From Mucilaginibacter glaciei (GTDB lineage Bacteria; Bacteroidota; Bacteroidia; Sphingobacteriales; Sphingobacteriaceae), in contig NZ_JACWMX010000012.1 of assembly GCF_014773245.1 (NCBI RefSeq), positions 30,289-94,288 on the forward strand: a stretch of 64,000 bases of DNA. Reading direction: 5' to 3'. Made by a program: the position numbers and the translations under genes. Shown here piece after piece: positions 25,457 to 34,638 of this stretch (position 1 is the stretch's first letter; every line of letters begins with the position of its first letter). The notes under the pieces are model-generated. The model was not told the DNA's origin. It worked only from the letters and a program-made list of their open reading frames with translations, and searched no databases.

Positions 25457-26524
25457 TTAGTTATAAATTAATGCTTCGCTTCCCTGCGTTGCAAAATCCC
25501 GGCAAAGATTAAAGGCGGTTTGAGCCCTTTGTTTGGCTGTACCGTCCATAATGGACTTAAACTTGGCTTCATCGCTTTTGAAACTGCGCACATTCTGAAA
25601 ATAACCCGTAACGGCATTATATGCGCCAAATACCGTTCCTGCGGTTGTATCCATTTGCTGGGTCTGACTTCCCAAAGCGTACTCATACACATTATCTACT
25701 ATATTGGTGTAGTGGGTTGATAGTAGTTCTGTTTTACCTTCGGCTAAATTCTCTAACACCTCTTTATTCGGTGCCATTGCAATCTGTATCAGTTTTTTAA
25801 CCTCGCTGTCGGTGATACGTACCTGCACCCATTGATTAAATAGCCCCTCCATTTCTCCCGCTAATAAATTGCTGATACCCATTAACGTATGCGCCTGTTT
25901 AAGCCGTTCACTGGCAGATGCCGTATGACGGATTTTAATCGCGCCTGAATGATTATTCATAGCTGCGTTGAGTGTGTTATTGCAAACTATCCTGATAGGC
26001 GTAAAAGCTGCGGTAATGCTTCCTAAACCATCGTGTGTAGTCGTTAAAAACAAATACTGCTCTATCCAGTCCTTAGCGCCTACCCGTATATAATCAGGCA
26101 ATTTTGCCGTAATAAATACCCGCTCACCATTCCCCAACGCTCCCGCAGTTTCGTATAAAATACCATCGCCACCGCCTACGATAGCATCGAAAAAAGAAAA
26201 AGCATCCCTGTTTTGCACAACTTCGTAATCGTTGCCCACCACGCCCAAAACCTGTTCTGTATCTGCCCGAACGGTCGCAAAGAAGTTAGGCACTTCTATT
26301 TCAGGGATCATTATATCGTTACCGGGATCGCCTAAATGGTTTTCGGTATCATAGGTAAACAAAGGGCGTTTTTCAACAATGTAGTCTAAACCTGCGTGCT
26401 GTATCGCTTCGCTACTGGTGGGGTAGCGGTCTATTACCTGTCCTAAGCCGTGCCAGGCTTTTTCCTTTACGCTCATAAAGCTGTTTTTACCTGTTTTCTG
26501 ATTGAAATTTATTTGATGTGCCAT
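25457..26524 (-). CDS. DUF932 (phage/plasmid-related) protein
   Basis: A 355-residue cytoplasmic protein of the DUF932 family, common on plasmids, phages and integrative conjugative elements. The diagnostic features are the N-terminal AWHGLGQVIDRYPTSSEAI block, VVQNRDAFSFFDAIVGGGD, and FTPIRIVCNNTLNAAM. The biochemical role of the family is not established. It is the last of a minus-strand group of element genes, starting 5 bp downstream of a 55-codon gene. Its presence with the small genes to the right marks this stretch as a piece of an integrative element, perhaps the accessory end of one. Confidence 0.9.
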   Translation of the reverse strand: MAHQINFNQKTGKNSFMSVKEKAWHGLGQVIDRYPTSSEAIQHAGLDYIVEKRPLFTYDTENHLGDPGNDIMIPEIEVPNFFATVRADTEQVLGVVGNDYEVVQNRDAFSFFDAIVGGGDGILYETAGALGNGERVFITAKLPDYIRVGAKDWIEQYLFLTTTHDGLGSITAAFTPIRIVCNNTLNAAMNNHSGAIKIRHTASASERLKQAHTLMGISNLLAGEMEGLFNQWVQVRITDSEVKKLIQIAMAPNKEVLENLAEGKTELLSTHYTNIVDNVYEYALGSQTQQMDTTAGTVFGAYNAVTGYFQNVRSFKSDEAKFKSIMDGTAKQRAQTAFNLCRDFATQGSEALIYN

Positions 26525-26529
26525 GATGT

Positions 26530-26697
26530 TTATTTTTTTGTGATCAGTTCAATTATTTTTGTTTGTAATACCTCCACGTTCGGGGTACTGCTAACCTGTA
26601 AAACCGTTTCGGTTTGCAGTTCCTGTATAGCATCGTTTATGTTGCTATGCGTGGTCTTGATGGTAACTTTTACCAGTAAAAAGATTTTATCTTCCAT
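26530..26697 (-). CDS. Small conserved-looking element protein (55 aa)
   Basis: A 55-residue reading frame starting MEDKIFLLVKVTIKTTHSNI and ending IIELITKK. The start at 26697 is chosen because the longer frame upstream overlaps the previous small gene and gives Arg/Lys-rich text without family look. It is 5 bp from the DUF932 gene and 8 bp from the gene upstream, so all three are probably cotranscribed. I do not recognise the family. Alternating hydrophobic/charged text suggests a short beta-beta-alpha fold. Confidence 0.6.
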   Translation of the reverse strand: MEDKIFLLVKVTIKTTHSNINDAIQELQTETVLQVSSTPNVEVLQTKIIELITKK

Positions 26698-26705
26698 TGC
26701 CTTAT

Positions 26706-26831
26706 TTACTGATAGGTATTTATAAAATCGTTTAATTCCATTTGAAACCTTGCGGGATTTTCCTGCGCTAAAGCTTCTGCGTAACCATCCCAAAATATCT
26801 GGTTGGTTAACTCTATAAATTGCTCGTACAT
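26706..26831 (-). CDS. Small element protein (41 aa)
   Basis: A 41-residue frame, MYEQFIELTNQIFWDGYAEA followed by LAQENPARFQMELNDFINTY. The compositional balance and tight packing with neighbours suggest a real gene, although it is short. An upstream extension of the frame would run through a terminator hairpin and is therefore rejected. No family recognised. Confidence 0.5.
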   Translation of the reverse strand: MYEQFIELTNQIFWDGYAEALAQENPARFQMELNDFINTYQ

Positions 26832-26860
26832 CGGGTTATCTTTTGAGGTGAAATTTAAAA

Positions 26861-26887
26861 ATGCCCCCGGCTTGCCACCGGGAGCAT
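26861..26887 (-). terminator. Minus-strand terminator
   Basis: On the minus strand ATGCTCCCGG, a 7-nt loop and CCGGGGGCAT form a stem with one mismatch, directly followed by TTTTT (26860-26856). It lies 9 bp after the stop of the gene at 26896-27546. Confidence 0.75.
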
Positions 26888-26895
26888 GTGGTTTA

Positions 26896-27546
26896 CTAAG
26901 CATTAGGAAAAATGATGTTGGCTTCAATGTCGGCCAGTTTTTCATGGCAGGCATCAAAAATGAACTGCGATACCATGCGGATAAGGTTTGGCGTGTTGGT
27001 TACAAACTCCTGGCCTTTATCATCTTTGATTATCAGTTTGCACCCCTGATATGGGTTACTTTCTAATTCGTCGTTTTCTTCAATCAGTTTCACCTCAAAA
27101 TCTTCCAGTAACTTAATGCGGGATAAAAGAGTAATGCGCTGAATGCTTAGGCGGTGCAACCCCTCAACCGATTTTAAAGTCTGCTCTAAGTTCAAAGCAA
27201 ACTTTTTAGGCTCGGCTTTTGCTTCTTCCACTTTGGAGGTTTCTGCTTTCGACTCTTCCACCTTTACCAGCTCGGCCTTTGCTTCGCCGTCTAATTCTTG
27301 TCCTGTGGTATAGGGTGCAATGTTAGCGGGTTGGTTATCCACTGTAGCGGGGCTACTGGTTTTAACCTCGCCATTGTTGTTTGCCTCAACTTGCGCAGTT
27401 TGGGCAGGTGTTTGATCTGTAGCTTTTCCATCTTCTTTGGCTTCTTTGCCCGTTAAGCTTGGGCGGTTTACGATTTTGTTAGTTGCTTCATTGTTTTTTG
27501 CTGTTGCACCTTGTACACCGTTTGCATTTTTTTCTGCTGTTTTCAT
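26896..27546 (-). CDS. Element protein with low-complexity N-terminus
   Basis: A 216-residue protein. The first about 120 residues are low complexity, rich in Ala, Glu, Lys, Thr and Asn with repeats such as VEESKAETSKVEEAKAEPKK. The last about 95 residues form a helix-strand domain (LNLEQTLKSVEGLHRLSIQR, then CKLIIKDDKGQEFVTNTPNL). This plan, disordered leader plus small conserved tail, is seen in accessory proteins of Bacteroidota conjugative elements near DUF932 genes; the function is unknown. It is the first gene of the minus-strand group and is followed by a terminator. Confidence 0.7.
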   Translation of the reverse strand: MKTAEKNANGVQGATAKNNEATNKIVNRPSLTGKEAKEDGKATDQTPAQTAQVEANNNGEVKTSSPATVDNQPANIAPYTTGQELDGEAKAELVKVEESKAETSKVEEAKAEPKKFALNLEQTLKSVEGLHRLSIQRITLLSRIKLLEDFEVKLIEENDELESNPYQGCKLIIKDDKGQEFVTNTPNLIRMVSQFIFDACHEKLADIEANIIFPNA

Positions 27547-28264
27547 TTTTTAAATGATTTAAAAGGGTTAAAAATTTGTTTTTTCGTTTCCCTCTTTTCC
27601 CGAAGACTTTCCCTAAAAAGCTATTTTTCAAAAGAAAAAACGGTAAAAAAGAAAGTCAAAAAGGCGGTCGTAAGCATGGGCGGGAGAACTATAAGTCCCG
27701 AAGGGTGGCCGCAGCGTAGCGAAGGACATTATGCGTTCGTACGAACATGCTGACCGATCTTGACGCCTCTTTTGTCCGTTTCTTTGGAAAATAGCACCTG
27801 GAAAGCATCTGATATTTTAGCAGGAAATTAAGTGCGGAGAGAGCGCAAGCGAAGCTTTTCCCAGCAGCGCGGGTAAACAAGCGAAGTCGGGAAAGATGCG
27901 CTTAATTGGATATGGGTGCCGGTTAGTCTACAAGCGAATGCTTTTGGAGCAATGCAAAAAGGCAGGAGCGGACGTAGTGACTTCCATCGTCATCCATTAA
28001 ATGCAATTGTTAATCATAACCTTCTTTATAGGAAAGGTAAATGCGAAGAGTCAGGCCAAGGAACGTTGTCAGCAAATGATTGGTTGAGTTATGCTTTTGA
28101 GAATTATGATGGAAGCGCGTTAATTTGCGCTAAGCAAGTTAGCATTAACATTATAGAAGCATCATGCCCAGTAAACTTGTAGCAAGCAACTCATCCGGGC
28201 AATGGCTGAAAAGTAGTAACACATCGACCATCTCTTTTGCTGGACTACCAATGCTCCGATTAGT
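27547..28264. other. Non-coding element-end region
   Basis: About 720 bp with no convincing gene. It holds the T-rich leader of the gene to the left and then GC-richer text with recurrent AGCGAAG-type words (27715-27722 and 27847-27854). Open frames here lack family-like composition and start in the middle of these words. It separates the element genes from the surface-protein locus and may contain the right end of the element, but I could not identify a matching att repeat. Confidence 0.45.
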
Positions 28265-31200
28265 TCATCTGACTAAAAAAATATACCCAGAGTAGACTGT
28301 TTTTCCATCTTTGAGGTCGATGGCGTAATAGTATACACCAACAGGTGCCGTTTTACCATTATAATTGCCGTCCCAGGGTTTCCACTGGCCTACAGTACCA
28401 TATACTTTCGTACCATACCGGTTAAAAATATTGACGTTAGCTTTTGGGTAATTCTGTAGGTTTTCAATAGTTAAAAAATCGTTAAATCCGTCGCCGTTTG
28501 GAGTAAACGTGTTATTAATGATCAGCGGCTTGAGTACTTTGAGTACAAACGATTGTTCTACTTCGCAAATACCGTTAGACGCGATCAAAGTATATTTTAT
28601 GTCATCTATTGGGTTTGCCGTGGGAAAAGGGGAGCTAGGATTATCGAGCCCGGTGGAAGGCGACCATTTATAAGTTAAATTCTTATCGGAATATACAGGT
28701 TTTATTAAAATACTTTCCCCCAACCGCACATTTAAATTTTCAGGGAGCTTTATTTGTGGCTCTGCAAGGACAGTGATTGCCCGGGTAAGGGTGTAGGTGC
28801 ATAGATTAGCTGTAGTAAAGGTATAAGTGATTGTATGTATTCCAACGCCAGCGGTGCGGGGATTAAATAGTCCGTCGGCTCCCAGACCTCTTCCAGTAAG
28901 TTTTGCTGCAAATGCGGGTATTCCGGTAGTTTCTGTTGCTTCGAGCGCAAAAGGAGCAGTGTTCATACAGATAGGGGGGATGCTATCAAAACGCAGTTTT
29001 GGAATAGCATATACTATTATCGTTTTAGATACCGAATCGGCGCAACTTTGTCCGGAATATGCCTTTAACTTCACCTTCAATGACCTTGAAAATGGCGGCC
29101 CGTAAAAAGGTGTGTAGACATGCCTATAGGTATTATCGGCCCGTAGAACGGTAATTGTATCCCGGTCGCCGGGTTGGTTTTCTGAGTCAAAGGTCCATTC
29201 CAACCTGCTGACCGTGCCGCCGTCAACCACCGACGACTTATTTTGAATGACAAGTTCACTATTGCCGCAGATTCCTCGATCGTCCTTAAGTTCGAAGTCC
29301 GCTTTTGGGAGTACACCATTAACAGTTATTTGCCTGGTCAGCGCAGAATCGCAACCATTTGGGTTGCGCAATAGCAGTGTTACGTTATATATCCCGGGTA
29401 AAGAATAGCGGTGCGATGGGCTTTTCAAAACAGAGGTGTCCGGTTCTGTAGCAGACGCATACCTGTCGCCAAATTGCCAGCGGTACCTATTAGCTGTGTT
29501 ACCGGCATCAATTTCCAGAGTAGTATTGGTGAAATTCACTTTGCCGTCTGAAAGGCAAATGGTAGCTGGAAAAGAGAAACTCGGTGCGTTGGCAGAGTCG
29601 ATAGTCAATAAGCTTTCACCAGAATCGATTTGACAGCCAGCGGCATTTTGAAGGCTCAGGGAGATCTTAAATTGTCCCGTCCAGCGGAACTGATGACCGA
29701 CAGGGTCACCTTTTAAATCAACTATAGATTCTCCGTCGCCAAACCGCCATATCCATCTGATCGCTGAGGGCGAAGAACTTTTTGGTGCCCTAAAGTACAC
29801 TGTCTTATTTCTGCAAGCCTTTAGCGGCGCTGAAAAAGATAACGCGGGTTTTGATCTAACCTGAATCGTATCGTAGACAACGCGCTGGCAGCCTGTACGC
29901 GCCAATAAATAAAGCTTGACAATGTAAGTACCCTGTTGCGTAAAAACATGGCGGGCTATGCGCCCTTCCGCACGGTTGCTGCTATTGCTTTTCTCGTCAC
30001 CAAAATCCCAGTACCATTGCGCAACTCCGGTTGTGTCCCCACTGGCATTGAAGGAATAGAAGTTGTTACAGTCTTCTTTGACAGAGGTAATCATTCCCAG
30101 CGGCAACGGAAGCACTTTAAAAGCCCCCAGGATTTGCTGCGTTAGCGTGCCGCACTTATTCTGACCGGAGGGATAGTCCGCAACGATGTTTATCGCATAG
30201 TTCCCCGATACATTGAAATAAGCAGGTTTAGCCAATTGATAGTTGTAAGTGGGTTTTCCGTCAACTTCTGTCGCGGTAAAAACGGGTTTTTCTTGCATAA
30301 TCGGCGGAGCCGAAGCACTCATCTGCCAGGAGAGCCGCGGGGCAATGTAGGGCAAAGTAAGTTTAAAGGTATAATCTTCATCCGTACAGGCGGAATCGAT
30401 GATCATGCCGGACGTTTTGCTGACGGCCACTATAGCTTGGTTAGCGGATAAGTTAGTCCCTGCGGAATAGGCATAAGACTCGACATTGCCAAACCCGTAG
30501 GCGATAGCATTAAACCCCTCGTCGGCTGAGAGCTTAAAGGTGCCGACCGGGTAATCATTGAGGTTAAGTTGCAGATAAGAATACCCTGCCAGCGGCGCAT
30601 AATCCTTGAATGTCGCTTTAGGCTTAGCGCCGTTAATTGAAAATGAAGCAGCGGATACCGTCTTGATCAGAATGTTAACATATTGTTCTTTGATATTTTC
30701 CCTGGTAGAAGAATAGACCGTTATATCCGCTATATTGAATTCAATGGGATTAAGGAGGACCATATCCGGATCGCTGTAACCCTGTAATGTGGTATCAGCC
30801 ACATTCGTCATATTGCTGCAGGATTGGGAAAGGGCGAACTGGGCAACACTTATTGCTTTTGAACCGGTGATCAGAGCAGGCATATTTAAGGGGGATTCTG
30901 TCGTGTAGTACTCGCCGGCATTCAGCGTCTTTACAACACGACCATCAATGCGGAGAAGCGTCATGTCTTCCACGGCCAGTACCCGAAGATACTGCCCCGC
31001 TGTACGGGAGAGCAATGTCGCGGACGGGCGTGTCATCGCAAAGGGAATGAAACCATAATTGCGTCCCCAGCTTTGCACAGGATAGCACTGCTGGTAAAGC
31101 GGATCCAGTGATTTGGGCTCGCAACCTGCTGTAGTAATGCTTACACCGGAACTACCCGAAAACATAGCAAAGCTTTTACATGCGGAAGTGGCCGTATCGG

Positions 31201-31846
31201 TGGTAACCTGTGTGCCGGTAAGGTCCTCGTCGGATAAAAATTCATATACGTCGTTTACAGCATCCAGTAAAACACCTCCGGGAACGAGGTCGACCTTGTT
31301 TTTGCGGATAAATATCCTGGTGTTCGGTTCTGTCGCCACCAATGTGATGAAGTTTTTACCTTCACCGTTATGTTGCTGAAAGTTCATACTGAAGTACTGA
31401 CCGCCCAAAGCCTCTTTGGGGAGGACCAGTGAAGCGGCAGAACGCTGGCCGGCAAAAAGATGTGCGTAGCATATTATTTTGGCCTGCCCCGGATCAGTTA
31501 AAATATGCACTGCCCTGTTGGTCAACACGCGTCCTGCCTCCGCTTCTTGCACGTAAGCTTCGCTACGGGGAATTCGGATTTCGGTCACCTGGCCTTCGGA
31601 TACCGTAAACCGTTGCTTGAAATTACCGACTGTCACAACGCCTGATGATGCTGTCTTTCCTGTTAGAAACAAACTTAAATTCGCGTTAAGCGGGAGGAAG
31701 GCTTTGTCGAAGTCAGCCTCGTGAGTAGGGAAAGTCACCCAAAACTCTGTTCCTTCATTCGAAGTACTTTGGCCGTTTGCACTCACCCAAAACACCACCA
31801 GCAGTACCGTTAAAACAAAATAATATCTGAGCAGAACAAAATACAT
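28265..31846 (-). CDS. Large secreted PKD protein with gliding-motility C-terminal sorting domain
   Basis: A 1193-residue exported protein. A signal peptide (VLTVLLVVFWVSANGQS) is followed by an IgGFc-binding-like N-terminal region (EFWVTFPTHEADFDKAFLPL, about residues 32-470). Next come several PKD-type beta domains with motifs WYWDFGDEKS, WIWRFGDGES and YRWQFGDRYA (about 640-860). The last about 80 residues are the gliding motility-associated C-terminal domain (FTPNGDGFNDFLTIENLQNY; NIFNRYGTKVY; YYYAIDLKDGK), a type IX secretion sorting signal. It is probably a cell-surface adhesin. It is divergent from the Rhs operon with a shared 396-bp gap. The T9SS machinery itself is not in the window. 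Confidence 0.9.
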   Translation of the reverse strand: MYFVLLRYYFVLTVLLVVFWVSANGQSTSNEGTEFWVTFPTHEADFDKAFLPLNANLSLFLTGKTASSGVVTVGNFKQRFTVSEGQVTEIRIPRSEAYVQEAEAGRVLTNRAVHILTDPGQAKIICYAHLFAGQRSAASLVLPKEALGGQYFSMNFQQHNGEGKNFITLVATEPNTRIFIRKNKVDLVPGGVLLDAVNDVYEFLSDEDLTGTQVTTDTATSACKSFAMFSGSSGVSITTAGCEPKSLDPLYQQCYPVQSWGRNYGFIPFAMTRPSATLLSRTAGQYLRVLAVEDMTLLRIDGRVVKTLNAGEYYTTESPLNMPALITGSKAISVAQFALSQSCSNMTNVADTTLQGYSDPDMVLLNPIEFNIADITVYSSTRENIKEQYVNILIKTVSAASFSINGAKPKATFKDYAPLAGYSYLQLNLNDYPVGTFKLSADEGFNAIAYGFGNVESYAYSAGTNLSANQAIVAVSKTSGMIIDSACTDEDYTFKLTLPYIAPRLSWQMSASAPPIMQEKPVFTATEVDGKPTYNYQLAKPAYFNVSGNYAINIVADYPSGQNKCGTLTQQILGAFKVLPLPLGMITSVKEDCNNFYSFNASGDTTGVAQWYWDFGDEKSNSSNRAEGRIARHVFTQQGTYIVKLYLLARTGCQRVVYDTIQVRSKPALSFSAPLKACRNKTVYFRAPKSSSPSAIRWIWRFGDGESIVDLKGDPVGHQFRWTGQFKISLSLQNAAGCQIDSGESLLTIDSANAPSFSFPATICLSDGKVNFTNTTLEIDAGNTANRYRWQFGDRYASATEPDTSVLKSPSHRYSLPGIYNVTLLLRNPNGCDSALTRQITVNGVLPKADFELKDDRGICGNSELVIQNKSSVVDGGTVSRLEWTFDSENQPGDRDTITVLRADNTYRHVYTPFYGPPFSRSLKVKLKAYSGQSCADSVSKTIIVYAIPKLRFDSIPPICMNTAPFALEATETTGIPAFAAKLTGRGLGADGLFNPRTAGVGIHTITYTFTTANLCTYTLTRAITVLAEPQIKLPENLNVRLGESILIKPVYSDKNLTYKWSPSTGLDNPSSPFPTANPIDDIKYTLIASNGICEVEQSFVLKVLKPLIINNTFTPNGDGFNDFLTIENLQNYPKANVNIFNRYGTKVYGTVGQWKPWDGNYNGKTAPVGVYYYAIDLKDGKTVYSGYIFLVR

Positions 31847-32242
31847 TTGTTAAATAGACTTGTAAGCGGTTTAAGCAAAGAAAAATACAATAATTAATAA
31901 GCATTTACAATTACCAAATTATAAATATTTTTTTTTCAATTTTTTAATAGGTTAGAGATAAATGGAATAACATTAATGAGTTGTCTCTACGGCGTTATAG
32001 CGTTTATAAGTATGAAAAAAGTTTGATGCAAATATTTTTCTTAAAAAATATTTTAATTATAACTTTTTCATATATTGACAAAACGTAAATCTCTACTCTT
32101 CACAGCGAAATTATTTTAAATTATTTGGCTTGCCGGTAGCAAATTTGCTGTTGCAACCGCAATTGGCTGCATCCAAACCTAAACAACCAGCCTTATCACC
32201 CATGAACAAAATTTCTATTTTGTTTAATTTTCGTTGTGCCTA
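31847..32242. other. Divergent intergenic region before the Rhs operon
   Basis: An AT-rich 396-bp gap between two divergent starts, so it must hold promoters for the PKD protein (leftward) and the Rhs operon (rightward). Long T and A runs are visible around 31920-31940 and 32030-32060. I found no clear TTG/TAnnTTTG pair and no strong hairpin. Confidence 0.45.
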
Positions 32243-34636
32243 ATGAAAAAAGCGATGTTCGTTTTTTTTACGGTTTGTTTTTTCAGCCATTTTGAGGCTA
32301 CTGTTTTAGCGCAGTCTAAAGTGACCGTTATGGCTGATTCATTGAAAGCGAAGGGTGTCAGGTCAGCGGTGCAAAAAGGGAAAAAGTTTAGCTCGGCGTT
32401 AAAAGATACGGCCAGATCAACTAAATACCGGGATAAGGCAACTGCACTGGCAAACGATAAAATTGCCGCTTTTTCAAAATCTTTTAATGAACAGCTAGGA
32501 AAATTAAGCAAACAGACATTAGCGGTTGACCTGATGCTGGAAAATAAAAACAGGTATAACCCGCTTTCTGAGGCGGTACCCGGCATGGTCATCCCCGGCC
32601 GGAGACAGGTCAGCGAATTTAATGTGATCGGGATCGCACGTATTTACGGCATTCCTGTCAATGTAAATTACTCCACTAACCGTTTATCGGGCTCCGGGAG
32701 TCAGCTGCAGGGACTTAATAATAATCTTTTCAAGTTTGACTTTGACCCCCGTCAGTTTTCGGATATGTTCAAAACCGATTTGGAGCAATATTACGACCTA
32801 AGGCGTCAGGCTTTCGGCGGTCTTGACCTGACTCAGTACACACGGAAGATGATCACGGAACAACTTCAGGGAGAGTTAGATCGTCAAAAAACCGGTTTCA
32901 CGGAACTGATCGGGAATAAAGCTTTAGCGGCCTATCTGAATAAACCGGAAAATTTAACAGGGCTGCTTCAACTCGATGAACGGCAGATCAGGGATAAACT
33001 AAGTAAAGTGTTACTGGAGAACAATTCTTTACTCGATAAGGCGGCTTCCGTTACAGGAAAGTTGGAGAAGGAATATAAAGAGGCGGAGGCCCGCTACAGC
33101 GCAGCCAACCGTAAGGTCGACAGTATAGGGATGCTAATCACAACATTAAAAGAGCAGCTGCATAAAAAAGGATATGACGTCGCCAAAATGATTGAGGTCC
33201 AAAAATACCTCGAAGACCCGCGTAGACTGGCGCCATCAGAGATGGTCAATTCCTATATGAAACGGTTGCCCCAAACTAAATTTCAGAACTTATTTTCCAA
33301 CATCCGGGAGCTTAAGCTCGGGTCTTACAGTAAAAATGTTCCGGGAGCACTTAAAAGTAATGACCTTTTTTTAAGCGGGAGCCACCTTACTTTCCTAACT
33401 AATGGTCAGCCGATCACTATTGGTTACGGTGGAACGAATGATCTGAAGTCTTTTAAGGATGCCGGTTTTCAGAACTCCGTGTACGGCACCCCGCAGAATA
33501 TTACTTATATCAGCACCGAAGTCACCAGAGGGATGTTCGGTAAGGTCAAACTTTCCTTTATTGGTTCAGTAAGCCGGGAAATCAGCAATAATAACTATAC
33601 GATTCCTGCTGCGCTTTCCAATAACCTGGCGTTTACGGTCAACAGGTCTTTTAAACTTGGAAAATTGGGAGAAGCCGCATTAGATCTGTCCAGGTCCACT
33701 ACTATATTAAGTAAAAACTATCAGGTGAGCACAGAGGCTGTTCTGGATTCCAAAGCAGGACTGAACAATCCTTTCGGACAAAGTTTTTTAGAGGCCTTTG
33801 CCTTTGGCGGGAGCCATCACCTGGAAATGGAAAAGTCAGGGTTATCTGAAAATGTCTATTTCAGCTATTCGGGTTTGGGTTACCAAAATCCCGGCAACAC
33901 GGGTAACGGCGGTGCAAGACGAAAAATGGGGGGGAGTCTGCGCAAATCTTTATTTAATAATAAACTCATCGTAAACTTCCGTACCGATCTCAACCGCATG
34001 CCGATCAGTTACACTTCTGGCGATCAATGGAAAACCTACCAGGTTCAGTTCGACAGCCGTTACACTATCAATCGTAAATTCAATGTTAGCTTGAAATACA
34101 ATAATAGTGGGACGGACAAGCAGGTTAACCAGATCAATACGTCTGTATATTCTTTCCAGAAAGTGCAGTTTGACGGAAATGCTTCCTTTAAGATCGGTAC
34201 CCATGCATCGGTCAGTCATCTAACCACGGGTTTGCAGGTATTTTCTAACAGCTATTCCAGCGCGTCGGCTGGAAACCTACTCATGGTAAACTATATCCAA
34301 AGCGTTCTGATGAAGAAAAATGCCATAACCCTTTCTGTTTTTTATAACAAAGAGCTTTCCGGCTACCAGTTGATCGGAGACATGCTGAATGCCGACGCCG
34401 CCTATCAATATTCACTTTTTCATAAGATCAACCTTTCAACGGCGGCAACTTTTCTAAATAACAGTAATTCAGCCCGGCAGTTTGGTATCAAGCAGGGAAT
34501 CCAATTGTATGCCGGCAGTCATTTTGACCTGGATTCGTACCTGGATCTACGTAAAAATTTGATTACGCCGCTTTACCCGGAACTCTACGCAACTTGCAGA
34601 GCGGAGCTTTCACTAAAATATCACTTGAAAAATTGA
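32243..34636 (+). CDS. Putative outer-membrane beta-barrel protein of the Rhs operon
   Basis: A 797-residue exported protein. The ATG at 32243 is chosen over an upstream TTG because it gives a good signal peptide (MKKAMFVFFTVCFF, cleavage near LAQS). Residues about 30-370 are mostly helical with a Leu/Lys/Glu-rich stretch (KLEKEYKEAEARYSAANRKV) suited to a periplasmic coiled coil. From about residue 390 to the end there are many alternating amphipathic strands (KVKLSFIGSVSREI; KLIVNFRTDLNRM; RKFNVSLKYNNSG), and the C-terminus ends LSLKYHLKN like an outer-membrane barrel. It is the first gene of the operon with the giant Rhs proteins and could help their surface display. No family name recognised. 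Confidence 0.65.
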   Translation: MKKAMFVFFTVCFFSHFEATVLAQSKVTVMADSLKAKGVRSAVQKGKKFSSALKDTARSTKYRDKATALANDKIAAFSKSFNEQLGKLSKQTLAVDLMLENKNRYNPLSEAVPGMVIPGRRQVSEFNVIGIARIYGIPVNVNYSTNRLSGSGSQLQGLNNNLFKFDFDPRQFSDMFKTDLEQYYDLRRQAFGGLDLTQYTRKMITEQLQGELDRQKTGFTELIGNKALAAYLNKPENLTGLLQLDERQIRDKLSKVLLENNSLLDKAASVTGKLEKEYKEAEARYSAANRKVDSIGMLITTLKEQLHKKGYDVAKMIEVQKYLEDPRRLAPSEMVNSYMKRLPQTKFQNLFSNIRELKLGSYSKNVPGALKSNDLFLSGSHLTFLTNGQPITIGYGGTNDLKSFKDAGFQNSVYGTPQNITYISTEVTRGMFGKVKLSFIGSVSREISNNNYTIPAALSNNLAFTVNRSFKLGKLGEAALDLSRSTTILSKNYQVSTEAVLDSKAGLNNPFGQSFLEAFAFGGSHHLEMEKSGLSENVYFSYSGLGYQNPGNTGNGGARRKMGGSLRKSLFNNKLIVNFRTDLNRMPISYTSGDQWKTYQVQFDSRYTINRKFNVSLKYNNSGTDKQVNQINTSVYSFQKVQFDGNASFKIGTHASVSHLTTGLQVFSNSYSSASAGNLLMVNYIQSVLMKKNAITLSVFYNKELSGYQLIGDMLNADAAYQYSLFHKINLSTAATFLNNSNSARQFGIKQGIQLYAGSHFDLDSYLDLRKNLITPLYPELYATCRAELSLKYHLKN

Positions 34637-34638
34637 TC

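Noticed and set aside
27689..28182. Open frames of 63 and 88 codons (27689-27880 minus, 27916-28182 plus).
   Set aside because: No family-like text, no ribosome site, and the frames pass through repeated AGCGAAG-type words; treated as non-coding.
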